DNA from: Kitasatospora phosalacinea
GTDB lineage: Bacteria; Actinomycetota; Actinomycetes; Streptomycetales; Streptomycetaceae
DNA: 64,000 bases
Direction: 5' to 3'
NCBI RefSeq assembly: GCF_000716545.1
Contig: NZ_JNWZ01000001.1
Coordinates: 170,371 to 234,370 of the forward strand
Shown here: positions 9,615-17,938 of the stretch, piece by piece
How the letters are laid out: the number at the start of each line of letters is the position of its first letter
Numbering within the stretch: position 1 is the first letter of the stretch
The notes under the pieces: generated by a model
Seen by the model: only the letters and a program-made list of their open reading frames with translations
What the model was told of the DNA's origin: nothing
The model's database searches: none
Translations under genes and position numbers: made by a program

Positions 9615-10283
9615 TCAGTTCGGGCTGAACGGGGTGAGCAGGGCGCGGCTGACCATGCCGACCGAGCCGGAGAGGGCGTCGGCGACCATCGCGCGGGCGG
9701 GCGGCAGGCGGCGCAGCTCCCACAGGGCGAGGACGGAGGCCCAGGCGGCGTCGCGGGCCCGGTCGATGCTCCAGACCGAGAGCACGTGCAGCAGCGGGCC
9801 GGCGGCCGGGACGGGCAGCAGGGACTCGCGGACCTGGGCCTCGACCCGGGCGAGCAGGGTGTTGACGCGCAGGTAGTCGGCGTGCAGCCGGTCCGGGGTG
9901 CGGCCGGTGCGGCGGCAGGTGTCCAGGACGGCGAGCGGGAGGTCGTTCTCGATGTGGGCGTTCATCCCGGCCAGGGCGAACTGGAGCGGGTGGACGCCCG
10001 GGGCGGCGCGCAGTTCGAACAGCGGGCGCCAGCAGGCGGCGGGGCGGCGCCCGGCGCGGTCGTCGTCCACGGCGGCCAGGTAGCGGGCGGCGAAGACGGA
10101 GTCGAGTTCGGTCATGGCGGCCGGGTCGTCGAAGTACCCGGCGGCGAGGTGGTCGCGGACCAGGCGGGTGACGGCCAGGTACATCGCGTTGAACACGGCG
10201 ACGCCGTCACCGGGCGGGAGTTCGGCGGCCAACTGCGTCATCCGGTCGACCACCTGGTCGACCGTCAGCACCGGTGCGGTCAT
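9615..10283 (-). CDS. DUF5995 family protein
   Basis: A 222-residue protein starting at ATG 10283 with GGAGG seven bases upstream. It matches the DUF5995 pattern: an opening TVDQVVDRM helix, GVAVFNAMYLAVTRLV, then HPLQFALAGMNAHIENDLPLAV, and a C-terminal helical part with WSIDRARDAAWASVLALWELR. The family is all-helical and of unknown biochemical role; the conserved His and Asn in the GMNAHIENDLP segment look like a binding site. No partner gene is adjacent. Start and frame are secure; function is not. Confidence 0.8.
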   Translation of the reverse strand: MTAPVLTVDQVVDRMTQLAAELPPGDGVAVFNAMYLAVTRLVRDHLAAGYFDDPAAMTELDSVFAARYLAAVDDDRAGRRPAACWRPLFELRAAPGVHPLQFALAGMNAHIENDLPLAVLDTCRRTGRTPDRLHADYLRVNTLLARVEAQVRESLLPVPAAGPLLHVLSVWSIDRARDAAWASVLALWELRRLPPARAMVADALSGSVGMVSRALLTPFSPN

Positions 10284-10863
10284 GCGCGCCCTCCAGGGGG
10301 ATGGTCGGACGGAGGGATGGTCGGCTGATACTTCCGACACCTTCGCAGGCGCGGTCGCCGCTGCCAAGGCGCACACGTGGTGCGGGCGGGTGGAAAAGGC
10401 GGGCGGAAAGGCGGGAGGGCGAGGAGGGGAGGGCGGGGGGAGGGGCGGGAAAACCGGGTGCGCGGGCTGGGGCGGTGGGGCAGCATGGGCGGCGACGGCG
10501 CTGCCGGGCGCACCTCGCGCTCCCGCCGTTCCCCGTCCCCGGAGGCTCGCGTGGTGAAGCGATATTAGTGGCGGTGCACACCGCCCTCCGGCCTGCCCCT
10601 CCTCGTGGGCGGCCGAGCCTCCCGGTCCTTTCCCGGACGACCCTGCCGACGTGCTGACGCGCCCGTGTGCCGTGCCGTACGGGTGCGCTGTCCGCCGCCG
10701 CGTGCCGGTGCGGGCGCCGGCACCCGCCGCGAGCCGTGGGCGGCCGTCCCTTCGCGGGCCGGCCGGCAGCCCTTGCCGTCCGGCCTCCTCCGAGCCCCGA
10801 CTTCCCCGTCCGCGCCGGCCCGCGCGCCTGCCGCCGTGCGCCGACGCCCCCGAGAGGACCGCC
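10284..10863 (+). other. Non-coding region upstream of the tyrosyl-tRNA synthetase, with a G-rich tract
   Basis: This 580-base divergent intergenic region holds no convincing gene. From 10380 to 10455 the plus strand is strongly purine-rich with many GGG/GGGG runs, able in principle to form G-quadruplexes. A rare AT-containing patch (GCGATATTAGTGG, around 10559) stands out and could belong to a promoter. No T-box leader motif was found upstream of the synthetase. The ribosome-binding site GAGAGGA lies just before its ATG. Confidence 0.4.
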
Positions 10864-12282
10864 ATGACCGCCGTGACCACCACCGCATTCGACCGCAGCA
10901 CCGCACGGATCCGCGAACTGATCGAGGACGAGGGGGAGTTGCGGGAGGGCCCGGAGCTGGGCCGGCTGCTCCGGCAGCTGGCGGAGCGCCGCCGTGCCGA
11001 CCTGTCCGGCCTGCCGCCCGGGCAGCAGGCCGAACTGCTCGGCGCGCGGGCCGCGCAGGTGCTGCCCGGCGGCGACCGGCTCGCCGAACTGCTGCGCGAG
11101 GGAAGGCCGTTGACGGTGAAGTTCGGCATCGACCCGACCGGCGCCGAGGTGCACCTCGGGCACGCCGTACCGATGATCCTGGCCAGCCGGCTGCAACGGA
11201 TGGGCCACCGGGTGGTGTTCCTGGTCGGCGACATCACCGCCCGGATCGGCGACCCGTCCGGCCGCAGCGCCGAACGCCCGCCCCTCACCGAGGAGGACGT
11301 GCGGCGGCACGTGGCCACCTACCGGCGGCAGGTCGAGCCGTTCTTCGACTTCACCCGGGCGGAGTTCAGGTTCAACAGCGAGTGGCTGGAGCCGATGACG
11401 CTGCCGCGCTTCCTGGCGGTGCTGGCCGAACTGCCCGCCTCCGCCGCGCTGCAGCGCGAGGACTTCCGCACCCGGCTCGCCGAGGGCAGCGGGCTGACGC
11501 TCGCCGAACTGGTCTACTCCGTGGTCATGGCGATGGACTCGGTCGAGCTGGCCGCCGACGTCGAACTCGGCGGCCTCGACCAGCTGCTCAACCTGCAGAT
11601 GTGCCGCCGGGTGATGGGCGCGGTCGGGCAGCGGCCCGAAGTGGTGCTGGCCACCGGCCTGATCGAGGGCACCGACGGCACCGGCGCCAAGATGAGCAAG
11701 TCCAGGAACAACTACGTCGGGCTGGGCTTCCCCGCCGAGGAGATGTTCGGCCGGCTGATGGCCTGCGCGGACCGGCTGCTGCCCGGGTACCTCCGCGCCC
11801 TCACCGAACTCCTCGACGAGGAGATCGAGTTGCTGCTCGCCCAGGTCGGCGACGGGCGCCGGCACCCGATGGCGGTCAAGACGCTGCTGGCCGCCGCCGT
11901 CACCGCCACCGTGCACGGGACGGACGCCGCCCTCGCGGCGCGGGACGCCTTCCGGGCCCGGTACTCGGTGCGCCGCTACTCCCAGGCGGGGCCGCTGCCC
12001 GCCGTCGACCCGGCCGCGCACGGCGCGACGACGATCGGCGAGCTGCTGGTCAAGGTCAGCGGCGAACTGCCCAGCCTCAACCAGGTCCGCCGGGTCGCCG
12101 AGGCGGGCGGCCTCAAGCTCGTCGTCGAGCACACCGACGGCACCCGGCGCACCGTCCCGCTCGGCCGGGACGAGGCGGACGAGCGGCTGCTCGTCGTGCT
12201 CGGCGCGCACGAGCTGGCGCGGCCGGGGGCGAACCGGCGGGTGTTCCTGCGGTGCGGGCGGAAGGTGGTGGAGCTGACCTGA
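10864..12282 (+). CDS. tyrS: Tyrosyl-tRNA synthetase, TyrZ-like branch
   Basis: The 472-residue class I synthetase has a 60-residue N-terminal extension, the nucleotide-binding HLGH motif (residues 97-100, in IDPTGAEVHLGH), GDITARIGDPSGRS, a KMSKS loop (GAKMSKSRNN, about residue 276) and a C-terminal S4 RNA-binding domain. It should charge tRNA-Tyr with tyrosine. The KFGIDPT and GDPSGRS signature is that of the TyrZ type rather than the usual bacterial TyrS. A streptomycete normally has another housekeeping copy, so this may be an accessory or resistance-linked enzyme. That is an inference because the second copy is outside the window. GAGAGGA precedes ATG 10864. Confidence 0.9.
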   Translation: MTAVTTTAFDRSTARIRELIEDEGELREGPELGRLLRQLAERRRADLSGLPPGQQAELLGARAAQVLPGGDRLAELLREGRPLTVKFGIDPTGAEVHLGHAVPMILASRLQRMGHRVVFLVGDITARIGDPSGRSAERPPLTEEDVRRHVATYRRQVEPFFDFTRAEFRFNSEWLEPMTLPRFLAVLAELPASAALQREDFRTRLAEGSGLTLAELVYSVVMAMDSVELAADVELGGLDQLLNLQMCRRVMGAVGQRPEVVLATGLIEGTDGTGAKMSKSRNNYVGLGFPAEEMFGRLMACADRLLPGYLRALTELLDEEIELLLAQVGDGRRHPMAVKTLLAAAVTATVHGTDAALAARDAFRARYSVRRYSQAGPLPAVDPAAHGATTIGELLVKVSGELPSLNQVRRVAEAGGLKLVVEHTDGTRRTVPLGRDEADERLLVVLGAHELARPGANRRVFLRCGRKVVELT

Positions 12283-12961
12283 CGGGGGAGCCGCGCATGC
12301 AGGGGCCCGGGAACGGCGGGGCCGTGGCCGCTGCGGGTGCACTGCTGCTGCGCGGCATCGGCTTCGGGTTCTGTTCCCGGCCCGAAGCGGCACGGACACA
12401 CCGGCGGGCTCCGGCCGTCAGCAGCTCGGACCCGCCGTTCCCCGGGCCCCCTGCGGGGCTCTCCGCACTGCGCGTGCAGGGTGATCGGGCTGGTGAGGAC
12501 GGCCATCGGCCCCAGGGGGGCGGGCCCCATGGAGTTGCCCTTGCCGGGGGCGCCGTCGGGCTTGGGGCGGCGGAGGTCGAACGGGCGGTCGCCGGATCCG
12601 GTCGTGGGGCTCGGAAGGGGGCGACCCGCCGGAGGGTGGAGCGGGCTGCCGGGGAAGCCGCCGACGCGGCTCTAGCACCATCGGTCGTGGACGGTCGGAG
12701 GTTTGCCGGAACTGCCGCTCGTCCGGGTGAATCGGGCGCTCGGGGCTACTGCGGGGGCGCGTGGTGAGACAAGCCTATGAGTCGGGCGCGGGGCGGTTCG
12801 CTCCGCTCCGCCGGGCCTCGCGCGAGCCCTCTACCAGGACAACTCTCCTGGGGGAAAAGAACACTGACGGACCGTCATATGCCTCGCGCACCGGCTATGC
12901 TGCTTCGCGCCCCGGGCCGCCGCACCGCCCGGCCCCGCCCGCCACCCGTCCCCCCGAGCGT
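12283..12961 (+). promoter_or_regulatory. Upstream region of the conservon with palindromes and a promoter-like element
   Basis: No gene is supported in these 680 bases. Near the conservon start lie two inverted repeats: CCAGGA-N6-TCCTGG (about 12834-12851) and the perfect TGACGG-A-CCGTCA (12865-12877). A -10-like TATGCT sits at 12896-12901, about 60 bases before the cvnA ATG. The palindromes overlap the expected -35 zone and are plausible operator sites for the operon. The regulator is unknown. Confidence 0.5.
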
Positions 12962-14692
12962 ATGAGGATGCTGATGCTTCGAGCCGGATCGTCACCAGAC
13001 GGATCGTCTTCAGGAGGGCGGCTACCCGCGGCCGTGCTCGTCGGCCTGCTGCCCGCGGTGGTGATCGGCGCGGCCGTCGGCCTCGCCGCCGCCGGGGGCC
13101 CGGGCACGGCGACCTCGGGGATCATCTGGTGCGGCCTGGTGGGCGCCGCGGCCGTGGCGGCGGCGGGATTCGAGGCGGTGCGCCGGGGCCGCGCACTGGA
13201 GTGGACCCGCGAGGAGGCCGCCCGGCAGGACGCCGAGCACCGCCACCGCCTGGCCCGGCAGCAGGCCGGCATGCTCGAACTCGCCAGGAACGACCTCCCG
13301 CAGGCCGTCGCCCGGATGCAGGGCGGCGAGTTCATCACCGACGTGCTCCGCTCCTACGAGCGGCAGCACGTCAACAACGCCGGCGACGAGTTCCACGACT
13401 TCCGCCACGCCGTGCTGCGCGCCGTCCTGGACGCCGTCGACAACGAGGAGGCGATGCGCGAGTCCGCGCAGCGCGCCTTCGTCAACATCGCCCGCCGCGT
13501 CCAGGCCATCGTCCACCGCCAGGCCATCGACCTGCGCAAGATGGAGGACCGGCACGGCGACGACCCCGCCGTCTTCGACGACCTGCTGGTCATCGACCAC
13601 GGCAACGCCCTGATCGGCCGCCTCGCCGACTCCATCGCGGTGCTCGGCGGCGCCCGCCCCGGCCGCCAGTGGAACAACCCCGTCCCGCTGTACAGCGTGC
13701 TGCGCGGCGGCATGTCCCGGATCCTCGACTTCCGCCGGGTCGAACTCCACCCGGTCTCCGAGGTCGCCGTCGTCGGCCCCGCCGTCGAACCGCTGATCCA
13801 CGCGCTCGCCGAACTCCTCGACAACGCCACCCGCTACTCGCCGCCGCAGACCAGCGTCCACCTCACCGCCGTCGAGGTGCAGACCGGCATCGCCATCGAG
13901 ATCGAGGACGGCGGCCTCAGCCTCGGCGAGGAGGGCCGCGCCCGGGCCGAGCGGATGCTCGCCGAGGCCGAGTCCGGCATCGACCTCAACGGCCTCGGCG
14001 AGACCCCCCGGCTCGGCCTCGCCGTGGTCGGCCGGCTCGCCCGCGCCTACGGGTTCCAGGTCTCGCTGCGCCCCTCCGCGTACGGCGGCGTGCGCGCCGT
14101 GCTGATCGTCCCCGACGTGTACATCACCACCGCGCCCGCTCCCAGCCGCGCCCACGGCATCGGCCGGATCGCCACCACCACCCCGCTGGCCTTCCCCTCG
14201 CACCCCGGGCAGCCCGACAGCGAGGCGTACCCGAGCGGCGCCGGCGGCTTCGCGGACACCCCGCCGCGCCCCCACCCCGCCACCGCGACGCACACCCCCG
14301 CCGGGGGCTTCGCGGCCGCCTCGGCCTTCCCGCGCGCCGTGCCCAACCACGCCCCCGCACCCGTCGGGCCCGGGCTCGCCGCCGTCCCGTACGAGGACGA
14401 GCCGCCCGTGGTCCTGGAGCGCACCGCGAACGGCCTGCCCCAGCGCCGCCGCCACGCCGCCCCGTCCCGCTTCGGCGCGGCCGCCCCCCGCACCCCTCAG
14501 CCGGCTCCGGAGCCGGCCCCGGCCCCGGTGGCGCAGGCCGCCCCGGTGCCGCAGACACCCGCCCCCGAGCCGGTCCAACCCGGCCTGTGGCTGGCCGCCT
14601 TCACCAACGGCGTCAACGGCACCGCGCCGTCCGCCGGGCAGGGCGGCCCCGGCCACGCCAGTGACGAAGCAGCAGGGAAAGGCGACAAGTGA
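12962..14692 (+). CDS. cvnA: Conservon sensor-kinase-like ATPase CvnA
   Basis: The 576-residue membrane protein starts MRMLML, with two transmembrane helices (about residues 20-45 and 55-75) instead of the large sensor domain of some CvnA proteins. A helical coiled region (residues 85-230) comes next, then a GHKL ATPase domain with N box ELLDNATRYS and a degenerate G region. A long Pro/Ala-rich tail follows. CvnA-D form membrane-associated complexes resembling eukaryotic GPCR/GTPase modules in Streptomyces; the S. coelicolor rar/cvn9 operon influences aerial development. GTGA overlap couples it to cvnB. It lacks a convincing phospho-acceptor His box, as is usual for CvnA. Confidence 0.92.
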   Translation: MRMLMLRAGSSPDGSSSGGRLPAAVLVGLLPAVVIGAAVGLAAAGGPGTATSGIIWCGLVGAAAVAAAGFEAVRRGRALEWTREEAARQDAEHRHRLARQQAGMLELARNDLPQAVARMQGGEFITDVLRSYERQHVNNAGDEFHDFRHAVLRAVLDAVDNEEAMRESAQRAFVNIARRVQAIVHRQAIDLRKMEDRHGDDPAVFDDLLVIDHGNALIGRLADSIAVLGGARPGRQWNNPVPLYSVLRGGMSRILDFRRVELHPVSEVAVVGPAVEPLIHALAELLDNATRYSPPQTSVHLTAVEVQTGIAIEIEDGGLSLGEEGRARAERMLAEAESGIDLNGLGETPRLGLAVVGRLARAYGFQVSLRPSAYGGVRAVLIVPDVYITTAPAPSRAHGIGRIATTTPLAFPSHPGQPDSEAYPSGAGGFADTPPRPHPATATHTPAGGFAAASAFPRAVPNHAPAPVGPGLAAVPYEDEPPVVLERTANGLPQRRRHAAPSRFGAAAPRTPQPAPEPAPAPVAQAAPVPQTPAPEPVQPGLWLAAFTNGVNGTAPSAGQGGPGHASDEAAGKGDK

Positions 14693-15096
14693 TTCAGCAA
14701 CGGACCAACATGGACTGGATGCTCAGGGACCTCGCTGAGACGGTCCCGTGCATCCGGCACGTCATCGTCCTGTCGGCCGACGGCCTGCGGCTGGCCCAGC
14801 ACGGCACCGACCCCGACACCGCGGACCGGCTGGCCGCCGCCTGCGCCGGACTGCAGAGCCTGGCCAACGCGGTCGGCCACGAGTTCCCGCACGGCGACGG
14901 GCGGATGCGGCTGGTGGTGATCGAGGTCGGCGGCGGGTTCTTCTACCTGATGGCGGCCGGCTCCCGGGCCTACCTGGCCGTCCTCGCCGACGAGGGCGTG
15001 GACGCCGGACTGGTCGGCCAGCGGATGCGCGACCTGGTCGCCCGGATCGGCGAGCACCTGACCACCCCCGTCCGCGGCAGCGAGCAGATCGCGTGA
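14689..15096 (+). CDS. cvnB: Conservon roadblock/LC7-domain protein CvnB
   Basis: A 135-residue roadblock/LC7 fold protein with the family signature near the start (TVPCIRHVIVLSADGLRLA) and in the middle (MRLVVIEVGGGFFYLMAAG). Roadblock proteins are regulators or scaffolds for small GTPases; here the partner is CvnD. It begins at GTG 14689 inside the cvnA stop (GTGA), with GGGAAAGG upstream. Its own stop overlaps the GTG of the small linking frame in the same manner. Confidence 0.92.
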   Translation: MIQQRTNMDWMLRDLAETVPCIRHVIVLSADGLRLAQHGTDPDTADRLAAACAGLQSLANAVGHEFPHGDGRMRLVVIEVGGGFFYLMAAGSRAYLAVLADEGVDAGLVGQRMRDLVARIGEHLTTPVRGSEQIA

Positions 15097-15335
15097 TCCG
15101 CCCCGCCGCCGACCGGGCCGACCGCCGGGCCGCGTTACCCGCCGGCCGCGCGGGCACGCCCGTCCGCCCCGGGCGCGCCACGGCGACCGGCAGTGCCCGG
15201 GCGGCAGCGACCGCGGGAGAGGCCGCGGGAGAGACCGGAACGACCCGGGCGGTTCCGACGGCAGCGGCCGCCGGGGCGACCGGAACACCGCCGGCGCGCC
15301 GACCGGCCGCCGGCCACACCGAGGTGCGGGGATGA
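15093..15335 (+). CDS. Putative 80-residue linking ORF between cvnB and cvnC, contains a TTA codon
   Basis: This frame starts with GTG overlapping the cvnB stop (GTGA) and ends with a TGA overlapping the cvnC start (ATGA), so it exactly fills the 235-base gap and could carry ribosomes from cvnB to cvnC. The product is Ala/Arg/Thr/Pro-rich and apparently unstructured, with no known family. Codon 15 is TTA (15135-15137), a rare leucine codon read only by the bldA tRNA in streptomycetes. If translated, delivery of ribosomes to cvnC would become bldA-dependent. Against it: low-complexity composition, and cvnC has its own GGTGCGGGG site. It may be only a spacer. Confidence 0.4.
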   Translation: MIRPAADRADRRAALPAGRAGTPVRPGRATATGSARAAATAGEAAGETGTTRAVPTAAAAGATGTPPARRPAAGHTEVRG

Positions 15336-15685
15336 GCAACCAGGACTGGGCGAACGCCAACCCGGAGCGGCTGTACGTGATCAGCGGGGGGCGCGACCGC
15401 AAGTCCGCCACCGCCGGGTTCGACCTGGTCACGCTGGTCGTCGCCCGCGCCCGGCCCGAGCCCACCATGCAGCCCGAGCACGCCGCGATCCTGCGGATCT
15501 GCGGCTCCCCGCTGTCGGTCGCCGAGATCTCCGCCTACCTGCGGCTGCCGAACAGCCTGGTGACCGTCCTGCTGGCGGACCTGCTCGCCGAACGCCGGAT
15601 CGAGGTCCGCGCCCCCGTCCCGCCGGCCGCCCTTCCCGACCTTTCCCTGCTGGAGGCAGTGATCCATGGACTTCAACGGCTCTGA
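15332..15685 (+). CDS. cvnC: Conservon DUF742 protein CvnC
   Basis: The 117-residue protein has the DUF742 winged-helix-like pattern: a short N-terminus with RLYVISGGRDRK, then DLVTLVVARA, LRICGSPLSVAEISAYLRLP and VTVLLADLLAERRIEVR. The last part resembles a helix-turn-helix unit, so it may bind DNA or a protein partner. It is one of the four invariant conservon components. ATG 15332 overlaps the previous frame's stop (ATGA), and the gene overlaps cvnD by 20 bases. Confidence 0.9.
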   Translation: MSNQDWANANPERLYVISGGRDRKSATAGFDLVTLVVARARPEPTMQPEHAAILRICGSPLSVAEISAYLRLPNSLVTVLLADLLAERRIEVRAPVPPAALPDLSLLEAVIHGLQRL

Positions 15686-16298
15686 GCCGCGCGGGCCGCG
15701 CGAGGCCGAGCTGCTCCCGGCGACCGTGGCCACCGCCGTCAAGGTCGTCGTCGTCGGCGGCTTCGGGGTCGGCAAGACCACCCTGGTCGGCGCGGTCAGC
15801 GAGATCCGCCCGCTGACCACCGAGGAGACCATGACCGAGGCCGGCGTCGGCATCGACGACCTGGCCGGGGTGGAGCGCAAGAACTCCACCACCGTCGCGA
15901 TGGACTTCGGCCGGATCACCATCAGCGACGAACTGGTGCTGTACGTCTTCGGCACGCCCGGCCAGGAGCGCTTCTGGTTCCTGTGGAACGGCCTGTTCGA
16001 GGGCGCGCTCGGCGCGGTCGTGCTGGTCGACACCCGCCGCCTGGAGGTCTCCTTCGACGTGCTGGGCCGGCTGGAGGACCGGGGCGTGCCGTTCGTGGTC
16101 GCGCTCAACGCCTTCCCCGAGTCGCCCCGCTACCCCGTCGAGGAACTGCGCGCCGCGCTCGACCTGCCGCACCACGTGCCGATCGTGCACTGCGACGCCC
16201 GCTCCCGGGAGTCCAGCCGGGACGTGCTGATGGCCCTGATGCGCTACCTGTACGACCTCGCCGCCCAGCCCGCCGCGGCCGCCCAGCCGGTCGGCTGA
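15666..16298 (+). CDS. cvnD: Conservon small GTPase-like protein CvnD
   Basis: The 210-residue P-loop protein has a Walker A GGFGVGKTTLV (about residues 31-41), a switch region TEAGVGIDDL, a G3-like FGTPGQERFWFLWNG and an ALNAFPES element at the NKxD position. It is the Ras-like GTPase/ATPase of the conservon, cycling between nucleotide states and interacting with CvnA, CvnB and CvnC at the membrane. The canonical DTPG is GTPG here (Y-V-F-G-T-P-G-Q), a small departure from most relatives. It starts within the end of cvnC, and the P450 gene follows after 38 bases. Confidence 0.92.
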   Translation: MDFNGSEPRGPREAELLPATVATAVKVVVVGGFGVGKTTLVGAVSEIRPLTTEETMTEAGVGIDDLAGVERKNSTTVAMDFGRITISDELVLYVFGTPGQERFWFLWNGLFEGALGAVVLVDTRRLEVSFDVLGRLEDRGVPFVVALNAFPESPRYPVEELRAALDLPHHVPIVHCDARSRESSRDVLMALMRYLYDLAAQPAAAAQPVG

Positions 16299-16336
16299 CG
16301 CACCGTCAATCCACCCCTTCGCCAACGGAGTCACCC

Positions 16337-17893
16337 GTGACGTACGAAGAGCACGCGTACCGGGGCGGGACCGTCCCGCCGCCCGGCTGCCCCGCCCACC
16401 GCACCGGCGGCGGGCCGCAGGGCGGCGAACTGCTGCGGCTGTTCGGCCCCGAGGCCGAGGCCGACCCGGCCGGCTTCTACGAGAAGCTGCGCGCCGAGCA
16501 CGGCGAGGTGGCCCCCGTGCTGCTGCACGGCGACCTGCCCGCCTGGCTGGTGCTCGGCTACTCGGCCAACCTGACCGCGATGCGCACCCCGTCCAGGTTC
16601 TCCCGGGACTCGCGCCGCTGGACCGAGTTCCGGCAGGGCCGGGTCGCCCCCGACTCGCCGGTGCTGCCGGTGATCGCCTGGCAGCCGACCTGCTCCTTCG
16701 TCGACGGCGAGGAGCACCGCCGGCTGCGCACCGCCGTCACCGACGGCCTGGACCGCTTCGACCGGCGCGGCATGCGACGCTTCGTCACCCGGTTCTCCGA
16801 CCAGCTGATCGCCGAGTTCGGCGACACCGGCCGGGCCGACCTGGTCTCCCAGTTCGCCGAGCACCTGCCGATGCTGGTGATGACCCAGCTCCTCGGCATG
16901 CCCGAGGAGTACGGCCCGCGGCTGGTCGAGGCCGCCCGCGACCTGGTCAAGGGCACCGAGACGGCCGTCGCCAGCAACGAGTACGTGGTCGAGTCGCTGC
17001 GCCGCACCGTGGAGCGCAAGCGCAGCGAACCCGGGCAGGACCTGGTGACCTGGCTGCTGCAGCACCCCTCCGGGCTGAACGACGAGGAGGTGCTGGAGCA
17101 CCTGCGCTCGGTGCTGCTCGCCGCCAACGAGACCACCATCAACCTGATCTCCGAGACGCTGAAGATGGTCCTCACCGACAGCCGGTTCCGCGCCCACCTG
17201 TCCGGCGGCCAGATGACGCTGCCGGACGCGCTCGACCAAGTCCTGTGGGACTCGCCGCCGTTCATGCTGGTGCCGGGCCGCTGGGCGACCGGCGACACCG
17301 AGCTGGGCGGACGCGCGATCAAGGCCGGCGACATGCTGCTGCTCGGCGTCGCGGCGGGCAACGCCGACCCGGTGGTCCGGCCCGACCTGGACACCCCGCT
17401 GTTCGGCAACCGCTCGCACCTGGCGTTCGGCAGCGGCCCGCACGAGTGCCCCGGGCAGGAGATCGGCCGGGCGATCGCCGAGTCCGGCATCGACATCCTG
17501 CTGACCAGGCTGCCGGACATCCAACTCGCGGTTGAAGAGCACGAGTTGGTGTGGCGCGGGAACTGGATGTCGCGGCACCTGACCGAGCTGCCGGTCCGCT
17601 TCACCCCGCGCTCCGAGCTCCACCCGCAGCAGTCGGCCACGGCGGCGGCCGCGCCGTCGGTGCCCGCCGCGCCCTCGGTGCCGTCCGTGTCGTCCGGGCC
17701 GTCCGTGTCGTCCGGGCCGTCGAGGCCGACCGTGCCCGGCCCGCGGTCCGGGGCGCCCGCTCAGGTGCGGACGTCCGCCGCGCTGCCGGTCGCGTCGTTC
17801 GCGCCGTCGCCCCCGCCGCCGTCCGCGCCGCCCGCGGTGCCCCCGCAGCGGCGCGGGTGGTGGAGTTCGCTGCTGGCCCGGCTGCGGGGCTGA
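16337..17893 (+). CDS. cvnE: Conservon-linked cytochrome P450, CYP157-like, lacking ExxR
   Basis: This P450 is 518 residues with a clear heme loop FGSGPHECPGQ (Cys about residue 371). The K-helix position that should read ExxR reads DQVLW (residues 300-304). CYP157 enzymes of streptomycetes are known for exactly this loss (EQSLW in CYP157C1). The I-helix has AANETT in place of the usual AGxDT. A tail of about 85 residues, rich in Ser/Pro/Ala with a repeated VSSGPS unit and ending in a basic RRGWWSSLLARLRG helix, extends beyond the normal P450 end and may contact the membrane. GGAG precedes GTG 16337. P450 genes close some conservons, such as the rar operon. Confidence 0.92.
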   Translation: MTYEEHAYRGGTVPPPGCPAHRTGGGPQGGELLRLFGPEAEADPAGFYEKLRAEHGEVAPVLLHGDLPAWLVLGYSANLTAMRTPSRFSRDSRRWTEFRQGRVAPDSPVLPVIAWQPTCSFVDGEEHRRLRTAVTDGLDRFDRRGMRRFVTRFSDQLIAEFGDTGRADLVSQFAEHLPMLVMTQLLGMPEEYGPRLVEAARDLVKGTETAVASNEYVVESLRRTVERKRSEPGQDLVTWLLQHPSGLNDEEVLEHLRSVLLAANETTINLISETLKMVLTDSRFRAHLSGGQMTLPDALDQVLWDSPPFMLVPGRWATGDTELGGRAIKAGDMLLLGVAAGNADPVVRPDLDTPLFGNRSHLAFGSGPHECPGQEIGRAIAESGIDILLTRLPDIQLAVEEHELVWRGNWMSRHLTELPVRFTPRSELHPQQSATAAAAPSVPAAPSVPSVSSGPSVSSGPSRPTVPGPRSGAPAQVRTSAALPVASFAPSPPPPSAPPAVPPQRRGWWSSLLARLRG

Positions 17894-17938
17894 GAGCGCG
17901 CGGCGGGGCCTGCGTCCGTCGGGCTCCCGCCCGTCCCG

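Noticed and set aside
10284..10863. T-box leader upstream of the tyrosyl-tRNA synthetase
   Set aside because: No UGGNACCGCG-type T-box sequence or specifier layout is seen.
10207..12399. Long minus-strand open frame opposite tyrS
   Set aside because: Gln/Arg/His-rich antisense composition; tyrS has all synthetase motifs.
12283..12760. Small plus- and minus-strand ORFs between tyrS and the conservon
   Set aside because: No binding sites, low-complexity products and inconsistent third-position bias.
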